Source: Elusimicrobiota bacterium
GTDB taxonomy: Bacteria > CG03 > SLGR01 > JAFGSA01
Assembly: GCA_016934855.1 (NCBI GenBank)
Contig: JAFGSA010000001.1
Span: 1 to 60,734 of the forward strand
Length of the DNA stretch: 60,734 nt
Direction: 5' to 3'
Program-made: the position numbers and the translations under genes
Shown: positions 27,001 to 39,000 of the stretch, piece by piece
Position numbering within the stretch: position 1 is the first letter of the stretch
How the letters are laid out: every line of letters begins with the position of its first letter
Notes under the pieces: generated by a model
What the model was told of the DNA's origin: nothing
The model's input: the letters and a program-made list of their open reading frames with translations, nothing else
The model's database searches: none

Positions 27001-30000
27001 TGGATCCGGGCGCCGAAGATACAGAGGATATAAGAGAGGCGCGCAGGAGGCTCGAAGAAGCCCGTGCGGCGCTCGAGGAAGCAGAGAGGGCTCTCAACGA
27101 GGCACTGGGAGGAAGGGATGATCTAATAGAACTTTATGACACCCTGCAGGAAGCTCAGGCCGCGGTCACAGATGCCGAAGCCAGGCTGTCAGTTGCCCAG
27201 ACCCCGGTGGATGCCGTAGTGAGGCCGTTCCATCTGGATCCCGTGGATTCGCCATATGACGAGGCTCAGGGAATGACATATGAACTGCCTTCGGTTGCGG
27301 GAGATACGAGTAACATAGACGGAGACATGGTCCTGGCTGATTTCCAGCTGCTGCATGACAACGGCATGAATGTCGTAAACATCTACGGGTTCGAACGATT
27401 CAGCGAAGCAGAGCAGAGAGAAGTTTTCGAAGCCGCGCGCACCTCCGGTATAATGATAATCCCGAGATTGGAATGGTATGATACGGGATTCAGTTTCAGT
27501 ACTCACGACGCAGACAGGGTCCTTGACAGGTACGAAGCTACCGTAGGGCTTGCGGAAGAATATAAAGATGTAGTCATGTTCCTTTTCGTGAACAACCCGA
27601 CGGACAATCAGGATGCGCAGTATCTCGACGGGGACGGGCATCTTCGTCCTCTGTACGACCCCGCTTATACGATAGTCGACAGGGCCGACGATACTGCCGA
27701 GATGAACGCGGACCAGGAAATCATAGAGCAGAGGCAGGAAGAGTATATGGAATACATAATGGGCAGGCTGGGAGAACTTGCTCCGGATGTGAAGCTGGCC
27801 GCGGGACTCCACTACGGCTGGGAAGCCAATATGGACTATGGGTACCATGTCCAGGGTTCGTTCCTGAGAGATGTACCCGGCGCAGATTACGCGTTCCTGA
27901 CCCTTTATCCGATGGCTTATACCGGACAACATGACGGCATTGACGTGGGAGATGACGGGTTCGGGGAAGAAGACATACCTCTTGTCATCGAGCAGTATCA
28001 GAATGTCATAGACAGGGTGATAGAAGAGAACGGGCTGGATGTCAATAATCCTGATGACATGGGCAGGATAATACTGGATATAGGGATGGCTTACGATGTG
28101 GGGCACATGAGCGGTCTTGTCGAGTCGGAAGAGGTAAGGTGGGCCATAATGCACGCGATAGAGGATTACGCTCACAGCATAGGCCTGGGCGGAGTAGTAT
28201 TCTTCAAGTACAAAGATAATGCCCCCGGTACGGGAGATGCTGCGCACTGGGGAGCGAGCTATCAGTACGTTGACGAAGAAGCTGTCGCGGCAGCCCAGTC
28301 GGACCTTGATGCGGCGCAGTCGGTTCAGACTACCGCCGCGACGCAATTCGACCAGGCGCTTTCGGAATCCGGCGGCGATATAGAGATCGTCAGGATCCAG
28401 CGGCATCTTATGGAAGCGGTGGCAACCGCCCAGCAGGCATATGACGAGGCGAATGCCCGTCTTATAAGCCTTCAGGAGGAGCAGTCCGTCATAATAACAG
28501 AGACTTCGGTGGAAGTCCTCACCGAAGGGCCTTTCCATCCTCTTGTCATCCAGGAGACAGAGACCGATCAGGACGGAGTAGTCGTAAGGGTCACAAGGAC
28601 CGAGTATGATCCCTTATGGAACACTCCCGTCAAACAGCAGATAATCATACCGGGAGAACGCGTGATAATAAATACGTTCCAGGGGCCGTACGGGATAGTC
28701 GAAACCGTTGTTCAGACACCCGACGGCGTGGTCATATCCAGGACGACTATGCTGGACGATGACGGCGAACTCCTTATAGGCACTGACGGACGGCCGTACA
28801 CGATAACCGAGACGCCGTCTACCGGCATAACGACGGTTAATGTCTTGGCCTGGCAGGGCGGCCAGACAATAAGGACTCTCGATACTACGACTTTCCAGCT
28901 CGAAGAAGGGCGCGCGAGTCTGGACGGTGTCGGCAGCGGCTCCAGGACGGATGTGCTCAGGGACGGTCAGGGCAGGGTAAGAGCCAGCCAGCTCGTAACA
29001 TATACTCACGGCCAGATAACCCGGGTGGAAGTGACTGTATATGCCGAAGACGATCCCGAGCAGATACTATATATAGATACATATATATATGATGAGGCTG
29101 AAGGAGGATTCCTGTTTGAATCCAGGGCTGTTCACGACGGGGTAGACGGCGAACCGTACACTTTCGATACTCCCGCCGCAACACTTGTCGAGGTAGGCGC
29201 GAGAAGCGTCATATCCCAGGAAGCCATGGACTTCGGGTCCATAAGCATCGAGAACATAGAAGCCAGCCAGACTGTAGACGAGACGGACACCAGGCTCATA
29301 ATCATGGACGACGGGTACTATATATACGTGCCGGAGAGCGTGATGAGGACCATCCGCACAAACGGCGGAGTGGAGACCACTTTCGAGTTGAAGAGATACG
29401 AGATAGACGAAACAGATATAGACAGGGCCAATAACGTAGTGCTCGAATACGAAGTCACGAGCTTCGACGAGTACGGAGAAGTGATACAGACATTGCAGGT
29501 CGTAAACGACGAAAAAGGCAATATAGTCTACACTCAGGATACGAACACAAATGTCAGGATAGAATACGATATAGACCCGCGGGTGGGATACAGCCTTCCC
29601 GTAAGAGAAGGCGTCATGATCGGAGACGAGTTCATGGTCTTCGTCGAGTACGCGTACGGCGGAGTCGATGAGAACGGCAGGGTCATAAAGACCGTAGCTA
29701 CGCACTTTACGTATACTCCCGGCGGGGAAAGACAGGCATACCAGAAGGTCGTGACCGAAGGAGACTGGGATACGGTCTTCGTTATCGACGGCGATATGGA
29801 GATACCGGTTTCAAGGACGCTGTTCCGGACGGTAGAGGGGCAGAGGGTTCCCGTCATAGAACTCCATGCCAGGAGGACCGACGCAGAGACCCCCATGGTC
29901 CAGTGGGGCGAAGAAAATATGAAGATATTCAACGTGACGCCCGAAGACGTCACGCTCAGGGGAGTCGACGTGGCCCGGCTGGTCGGCCAGTTCGACGGGC

Positions 30001-33000
30001 ATGTAAACGCGCTTTATAACAGCTATGAGGTTACGGCTGACGGGCTGATAATAGTAACTACCGTGAGCCATTACGGCGAGACCACCCAGGTCACAATAGA
30101 CCCGTCCCAGACGGATATCAGGGGCCCGCGGGTCATAAGTACGCAGACCGGCAGCGTAACGACAGTCCACGGGGAGCTCTTACCGGCTTCCGCAGGCACC
30201 ATAGCAGAAGAGGATCTTCCCGCCGGCTCGCTCCAGCAGGTAGATACGGTATACGCCGACGGAGAAATCCTCCGGGTAGAAGTGCATTATTATAACGCTT
30301 TCGGAGTCGAGATAGGCAGCGAGAGGATAAGCGTTGCTTTCGGTACGGAGCTCGAGCAGGGCGAACTTCCGGCCGACGCAGATGTAAGGAAAATTGAGTA
30401 TTATACCAGTGATAATTACGGCAACAGCTATATGACAAGTTTTGTCAGGGTCACGGACGGCGTGGAATCCGATCCTTATGAAATAGTGTATTACGACGGG
30501 CAGGACGGCAGGCCGCTGCTTCTGGGACCGGACAACAGGATGCTCATAATGACGGACTATACGACCGCCGGTGTGGCCCAGACCCATACCTACGGGATAA
30601 ACGATAAAGGCAACCTCACCGAATACATAGTTGATACCAGGGGATTCAGGCAGGAGCTCGCGGTGCCGCAGAGAGGCATGGCTCCCGAAGTCTTCAGTGC
30701 GGGAGAGCGTGTCGTAGTTGAGAGCGAACAGATAAACGATGACGGGATGCTGGAAAGGCAGGAAACAGCCACCGATGTGGTAGACGGGTCCCAGCGGCAT
30801 ATAACGACCGTGTATAACGAATGGAACGTTCCCGTCGGGCAGATAATAGTAAATCCCGACGGCACTGTCGAAGAACACGTTATAAGGGCGCCGTTCGGCA
30901 TAGTCTACTCGGAGCTCAGGGCGGTGAACGGCGAAGTAATCAGGGTATTGAATGGAACCGACGGTGAAAGGGGGGAGGGGGCTCTTCTGGTGGATGACCA
31001 GGGACAGAGGATAATGCAGAGCGAAAGCGTAATAGGGGAGACGGGCAGCGGTTTCTTCGAGTTCGAGAACATATTATCTGAGACCAGGATAGGCGATTAT
31101 ATCATCATGCCGAGCGAGACTGAGCCCGGTTCGTTCGATATACTGGACGCCCTTACGCGCCAGCGCATAGCCACCCAGACGATAAGTTATGACGGCGGCC
31201 GGCCATATGAGATCAATATAAGATATTACACGGTGACCGATGCGGATAATCCGGATAAAGTGGCGTACACCGAAGTGCACCGTCTTCAGGGAGAAGAGTT
31301 CCTGCTCCATTCGAGGACCTTCGGAGATACCGGTATTACATACACTTATGAATGGGAGTACGTGGACGGGCCCGTCGTCATGACAATGGGCAACGAATAC
31401 ACCGTAAGATACCCGCTCAACACGAGCATATCCGAACACAGGACCGTTATGGGCGTCTCGGTATCTAACGAAGTTATAAGACGGGAACCTGTTTTCAGGG
31501 CCGGCCGGCTGGTGAGGATAGACGTTTACGAAGCCGACCCGGTGCAGAGGGTCTGGGGTTATATCAACCTGGATATCGGAGGCTGGACACTCAGAGAATC
31601 GATTTTCGTATCCGACGAGATGATATACGGCATTCCCACGCTCAACGACAGGGAGATACCCGACAGGCAGGACATGTTCCTTTACCGGGACCTCGGAACG
31701 GACGGAGAAACCGGGAGCGGTTCTGTAAGACTGATAGTAAAGACGCTCTCCGGCGAAGGTTTTCTCGGGAACGAAGATATAATAGAGATAACGGTAGTGG
31801 ATTCCGCAGGCAGACCCGTGCTTACGATAGCCAGCAACGACGTTCTCGTATATGACAGGGATAACATGGATCCGCTGGCGTTCGCCGAAGGCGACCTGGT
31901 CAGGACAAGCGAACTGAGATCGAGGATCTTTGACGAGAGGATGCCGAGGGATTCCTGGCATATCAGCATGCAGGAGATGATCGATATCCTAAATGACGAG
32001 GAACTCATGGATCTGGTGGACCCGACCCTGGATATACCCGCAAGAGTGCCGGATGAGCTCGAGATGTCGGACCTGGAGCATATAGTCTTCGAGAGGCCGT
32101 CGATGACCGCGGGCGAAGGTGTCACGGAATCGTTGGATTACCTCCTCTCCCAGCAGAACGGCAGTACGAATCTTTTCAGGTCATACAACGTTTCGGATGA
32201 CATGTGGGCCCATTCTTTCGACCAGTGGATAGCTCTCAGGACCATTACCGAAGAGCTCAGCGGTATGTCCCCGACGGATCCGAGGTACACTGAACTGAGG
32301 GCTTCCGGTGACGCGCTCGTGCAGGAGATGGCCAGCCTGCAGAACCCGGACGGCTCCTGGTACGACGGTTACAGGTGGGATACCGGGGCGCCGCTGACGG
32401 AAAACCGCGGCATAGGCCCGATGGCCTGGAGCGTGATAGCTCTTAGAGATTACGCGGATACTATAGGCGAGCAGGACCGCGATATGGCCGCTCGCGCTGA
32501 CGGGCTCGCGGACGGCGCCATGAGATGGCTCAGCGATGCCGATGTAAGGCTGGAGACCTGGACGCAGGGCGATGTCACCATGGGGGCCGTGCACGAGTTC
32601 GGCCCGGACGGGCTTGTCGCCGGAACCGAAGCTAATATAGATTTCTATTTTGCCGCCAGGGAATCCGGCAACGCAAGGCTAACCGCGATGGCCCGGGACC
32701 ATCTCATCGGTAATATGTGGGTCGGTATAGATACAGACGGCGACGGGGATTTCGACACGGGCTATTTCGCTGCCGGCTTCAATGTCGATACTTACGAGGT
32801 GGTAGACGACAGCCTGTACCTGGATAACCAGGTATGGGGAGCCGAGATGCTCAGGGCGGCTGCCGATGACCTCGGTGACGGCACTCTTACTATAGGAGGC
32901 AATACCTACACTGCCCAGGACCTGAGGGACATGGCCGATATGACGCTCGCTTATGCTTACGGTCAGTTTGCCGTGTACGGGACCGACGGGCAAACCGTGA

Positions 33001-36000
33001 TGGGAATGGACTGGCGGCCCGATGGACAGGGAGACCTGGAACATGCAGTATCCATAGAGGCCACGCTGCAGTTCATATCCTCAGCGATGAGATCCGGAGA
33101 TCCCGAACTCATAGCGCAGGCCGAGTCGCTGCTCGTTGCCATGGAACCTTACAGGCTCACGGACGGCTCCTATCTGAAGGATTCGGCCGACAGGACGAGT
33201 GCCGACAGGAGAGCCCCTGGATTGACAGCCACGAACTGGTGGACGGCGGCGGTGCAGGGAAGATCGCTGATAAATCCCGACCTGGAGTCGGCGGACGACT
33301 GGCAGGAATATTCACTGAGACAGGCAGTCAGGTCGGCCCTGGAAGAACAGCAGGCTGAAAACATAACAGACCTGAAGAATACGGTAATCACCGTATTGAA
33401 GGTAGGCGCCGTATATATAGGGATAAGGGTTATAGGGTCGCTCGTCAGAGGCGCCAGATGGCTCTTCCACAAGATATTCAGAAGGGGAGAGCCCCCCGTA
33501 TCGCCGACTATGACCGCGGCCGAGGCAATGCGCAAGACCCGCGAGCAGCGCGAAAGGGTAGACACCCGCTGGCTTTCTTTCTATCCTTACAAGGAAGGCC
33601 TGCTGTGGCTGACCGTGGTTGCCCTGGTTGCTTTATTCTTTGTTTTCACCGGGCCAGAAGTGCTCCTTCTTACCCCGGCCATAAATTTACCAGTAATCAA
33701 GATCATCGCCCTGCTCATACCCGCGCTGGGGTTCTTCAACAGTGTTCTGAAGAATGCTTCTATGAAACTCTATCCTCACAGGAAACTGTACGGCGGAAGA
33801 ATTCCAATAAAAAAGACAATAGAGAAAGAAGGCAAGATACCTGAAATAGTGCTGGAGCGTTCCAGGCTGGTGCAGGAGATAATGGATTCCGACTGGGTGA
33901 AAGAGAAGGTCTTCGGCAGTAAGCTGCTAAGGACCTTCTTCCCGAACCTGGAGGATATTATAGGAAGAACGGCTACTTCGCTGAGCACGGGTTTCGGCTT
34001 GATCGTCACCATGGTTATAATGGGTACCCTGGGTGTATTCACTGTGATCGCCGCGCAGGGACTCATACTCCCGGTACTATCGGGGATTTTCCTTCCGGCA
34101 GCGATCGTGATAGGGGTAGTTGCTCTGGGTATATATATATTCACGGGCAATAAAGTGGTGAAGACAATAGGTATATTCGCCGCGGTAGCCGTCATTTATT
34201 CGCTGGGAGCGCCGGTCTGGACGGGTGTAGCGGTGGGCCTTACTGCAAAAGCCATACTCGCTTCGGTGTTGGCGAAAGCTACCATAGGAGCCCTTATAGC
34301 GCTGGGGCTCTCCATTCCTATCAGTATGATAGCTAATACTTTCTTCCTGAAACCGGCCAGGCAGGTAGTTAAAACGATAAAGCTCGGGGATAAAAGATAC
34401 AGCGCGAACGACTTGGTAAAACTGGCAAATACGGCCGGAACAGGGACCGTGGAAATAGGAGACAGGAGCTACACAGCGGAGCATCTGAGAAGTATAGCCG
34501 ATAAACTCGTCCCGGTCGAAGACGAGAGGATCCCTTATAAAGGAGACCTGGGCAGACACGATGCCAGGACCCTGAGGGAAAAAGCCGCGGAACAGTACCC
34601 GGAGAAACCCATTCCGTTCGTGGGAGATTTCGTTTTCAGGACAGTGCACCAGGTCTGGAAGTCCGTGGTCATAGCGAGCATGACACTGGTCCTGTTCGGA
34701 CTCACTTACCTGACTCTCTTTATGTTCGTGCTTTTCGCCTGGTTCATAGGGTTCTTCAACGTCGTCGTAGTGATGCTGTCCAGGATATATTCGGTCTCGC
34801 TCGCTCACAGGGTTTTGAACATGTTCGGCATTTCTCCCAAGGATATGGATGACGAGCTCACAAGGATCCCGGGTGTCGATAAAGACCTGAAAAAGAGGAA
34901 GTTCATCCCGCGGAAATACAATGAGGAGATGCAGAAAAAGACGGTAGCACTGGCTATCCCGATAGGGGACGATTTCGTTCACGCGTATAAAGACGCCTGG
35001 CTGGGCGTGCTGGAGAACAGCGGTCATGAAAGGACAAAAGTATTCATCCTGGATGTAGCCACAGACCCGTACATGATGGTGAACGGTGAAAAAGTGTATA
35101 TGGAAAAAGCTTTCCCGCCTGCTGCATACCCGGGCCAGCCGTACAGCGAGCGAAAATCCTATAAGGAGATGATACAGGATTACGTGAAAGAACTCCAGGA
35201 CAGGTACGGCAAGGACAGGGTGGAGCTGGTAACGGTCCCGCCCAACTGGAAAGGGGTGCACAAGGAAAAAGGCGGCGGCCTGAACTATCTTTTCAAATAT
35301 CTTAGAGAGAACCCCTACGAAAAGAACGGGCCGGCATGGGATTTCTTCGTACTCGGAGATAAAGACGAGAGGTTCCCGCCCAATTACATACAGAACATAA
35401 TGTGCAGGTTCATAAACGAGAAGATAGGTTTCGTTCTCTCGACCCACGTTTACAATCCGCCGGATTCTTCCTATTTTGCCAGGACCCTCGGCAAGGGAGT
35501 GAACCTGCACTGGCCGTTCTACCAGGTAGACAGGGCTACGCAGCGCTTCATGATGTTCCTGGGGCACGGCGGTATGTTCAGGATGGATTACATAACAGCC
35601 ACGGCCGAGGATATGAGAAAGTCAGGCGCTCAGAGGTCTTTCATAGACAGGGTGTTCGGCTCCGGCGGAGTTTTCGGAAGACCTGTGAAGGAAAGACAGG
35701 ACAAGACAATAACATTCCCGGAGGAAGTATCCGAAGACCTGCTGATGTCATGGATGCAGAGGATATCGGGCGGTAACTTCCTGTCTTTCGGCAGGCACAT
35801 GATAAACCTGATACTAATCAAGCTGGGCATAGTAAAGAGCCGCATGCAGACGGGCGATAAGGGATATATAGGTATATTCGCGCCTGATATAGCGTGCGTG
35901 GAAGGGTTCCCGCCCTCGGCCGGTGCTTTCTATATACAGGGAGGCAAATGGATAGGCGGCACGATGGATTTCCTGAAGCGGCACGTATTCCCTTACGGGG

Positions 36001-39000
36001 AATGGCCGAGTACGATACGGAGCTGGAATATATTCCGGGGAGAATTGTGGAGTTCTCCCATGACGGTGATGGAAAAAGTGGATATGTCCTTCGTCGCCAA
36101 TATCGTCATCTCGCCTGTGTTCATGATATACATAGTAATGAGCACGCTGCTGGAGCTCATCATGCCGCAGGCTGTAGGACGATTGGTGGGGGCTCCTTTC
36201 CTGGTCGTAACGCTGATAACTCTTTATGCGCCGATATTGCCGTTTATAATAGGTACCTGGAGACATCCCAGGCAGCTATTCCAGTTCGTAGGCCAGTCGA
36301 CGCTGTTCTATCCTTCACTCGGCCCGTTATCGATGCACGGCATGTACAAGTACCTCGTAGAGGGTCAAAAAGCAAAATTCACGGCTACGCCGGGTCTGGA
36401 AGAGGACGTGACACTGGGCAAGGCTATCAGGGATTCCAAGTTCCATATAATGATGGGTTTAGGCCTTCTCTTGTTTACGCTGTTCCCGGGAGGCGGGTAT
36501 TTCGGGCTCGGATTCGCGCTGGCGTCTTTACTGAAACCTTTTACCGTCTGGTACAATGTCAGGCGCGACGCTCCTTTCGAAATAAGGAAGAGACAAGAGA
36601 TACTGGCAAGGTTCCTCGAATGGATAGGCAGGGGAAGGTCGTGGCAGATAAGCAACCTCGAAAAAGACCTTGAAAAAGAGATCAACCCCAGAAAGAAAGC
36701 GGAGATAAACAGGGAGATAAAGAAACTTAAAGAGGATATCCGCATAATAGAGAGAGAAAAGATATTAAGTGAGCAGGATCGGGAGAGAAAGAGGCTTGAA
36801 GCCCAGAAGAAATTCCATACCAGGCTGTGGCGCGCGTTCACGAATGTTATGAAGGCGATAGGGAAGTACGGATTCTTAGGCGCGGTCGTCCCGGGTTCCG
36901 CCCTGGTGCTCGGATTGGCGGCCTTCGGGGTCCTGGCTGTAAGTCCGTGGATAATAGCGGCAGCGGGATTGATAGTAGGTGCCATGCTGTTCGTCGGCCT
37001 TATGAGGATACTGCCTTCACGCAGGGGAGTATTCGAAAAACCGGTATTGAGATGGTTCACAACGGAGAGCATGTTCGAGAACGTTGTATTGAACCTCTTT
37101 ACGATGAGAGGGGCTTTCAGCAGGATAATAGCGTACTTCCCGTTCATATTCATGTTCTCCGGGAGCATATTCGGGCTGCTCACGTTCCTTGTTAAGCTGT
37201 TCCCGGTGCTGGGGACTATAGGGTTCGGTTCGCTGGGTCTCGGATCGATCAGCGGTTCGCTGAGTATCGGGGCCGCCGCTTCGGGATCCCTGGCTGCGGG
37301 AGGCACGATGGCTCTGGGATTTGTCCCGCTGACGCTGACTGGGCCGTTCTTCCTGACCATAATGATAGTCGGGGCCATATTCCTATTCTTCCTGGTGGTA
37401 CCCGCTATAATGAGCTTCCTCGCCAGGCGGATGCAGCTTCTGACGAGGATGGGCGGGTTCAGGAGCATACAGAAGGAATACAAGAGATGGCTCGAAGAAA
37501 ATCCCGGCGCTAACTCGCTCGAGAAACAGAAGAAGTGGCTCCAGATAGTCGCGTCCAGGGAAAAATTCGTCGGCAACCCGTATCTTATATATAAGGCATT
37601 CCTGAAATCAGGTATAGAGGACCCGACGCTCATGCAGATGTTGTATAACCTTAAGGGACTCCAGGAGATAGAAGTGTGGCACCCGGCAGTGCTGACGGAA
37701 TCCATTTCAAGGTCGGCAACTCTTTATACTTTCATGAGGGAGCATAACATAGACGAATCGCTCAACTCGGTCCTCCTGGACGCGTTCGGTGTAACGGACC
37801 TGGGCGTGAGAAGGCCGGTGGGAAGGCTGCGCGGTCATCTCGCAAGGTACAGATATTTTACTGACGGCGCTTCTCTTGCCATAAGGAAAACCGATGCCGA
37901 ACAGAAAAAGACAAAAGAAAAACTTCAGGAGATAATAGAAGAACTCAAGATATATCATAAAGACCTTTCAAGGGTTCGGGCGGGAACCAGTATGGATCCC
38001 AGGGATGTGAACCGGATGCTTATGGAGCGGATAGAGGCCGTTCTTCATTATGAGGAACTTAATCCCAGGTGGCAGAACTACGTCTACCAGATGGTCATAA
38101 ATGACGTCCTGTTCGAAGGCGAAAACATCCTGGCGGTGAAGAGCCTTATAAGGGAAGGGCAGGTAACGGATGAGAGAAGCTCCATGGGAGAGGACGAACT
38201 TGACCGTATTTTCGACGGATTTTCGGGAGGAGGGATAGAAGCCGCAGGGCTGGCCGACAGGATTGTCGGTTCTTTCAGATATACGGATGAAGCGAAGAAA
38301 GCCGCGGCGGCCGGAAGACTTAAAGGGCATCTTGATAAAATAGCCGGAGAACAGGATGCCGATAAGAAAGCCGCGGATACGGAAGCTCTCAGGGAAGTCA
38401 TAAGGCAGCTTATAAATGAAACTTCCGCTTCCAGGATCATGAACGACATGATATTGCGCATGAGGAAAGCCATAGAGAGCGAGGATGCCGCAACCGGCAA
38501 GAACCTTGCGGAGAAGTTAGAATGGATACAGCAGGCTTTCGGCGAAACGGGAATGGCGTCCCCGCTCATAGCCGATATATTCCTTAAACTCGATTTCACG
38601 CCCAAGGAGAGAACGGAACTGATAGGGGTTTCCGCCGTACTGGACATATTGAGCGGCGAGGGCAACTGGAACACTATGGCCGTGCACGAACAGCTTCTCT
38701 ATATACAGGCTGCGATGAAGAGCAAGTCGCTCGGCATGCACTGGTATGATTTCCTGAGCTGGCAGCTCGTCCCGGGACTGAGAACCTCCATACTCAGGAG
38801 GGTTCATGATGCGGCCGGCATGGAAGACATGACGGAAGACCAGAGAGAAGAGCTGAAAGAAGAGCTTGCAAATACCATTGACGGCGAGACAAGGACGGAG
38901 AATTTCGAATCCTTGCTGCGCGTTCTGGAACAGCCGGAACACCAGGGCCTTTACCTGCCTAAAGGTATGAGGGACCTGATAATAGCCAGTTATCCGGAGC

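Noticed and set aside
27027..27200. Direct DNA repeat or CRISPR-like array from the Glu/Ala/Arg periodicity
   Set aside because: The periodicity is at the protein heptad level; the DNA units are not identical and there are no spacers.
29060..29095. AT-rich run (atatatagatacatatatatatga) as a promoter or origin
   Set aside because: It encodes Tyr/Ile/Asp/Thr codons in the open frame and lies in the middle of a beta-rich domain; ATA and TAT codons explain it.
34130..34145. Short TATA tract as a regulatory site
   Set aside because: It encodes Gly-Ile-Tyr-Ile within a membrane helix; nothing else supports a regulatory role.
34077..35567. 496-codon minus-strand open frame
   Set aside because: Lies opposite the GT2-like domain and its membrane helices, whose conserved motifs fix the coding strand as +.
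35894..36673. 259-codon plus-strand open frame in another phase
   Set aside because: It overlaps the QGGKW motif and membrane helices of the GT2-like domain in the main frame; its own translation is Arg-rich and lacks any motif.
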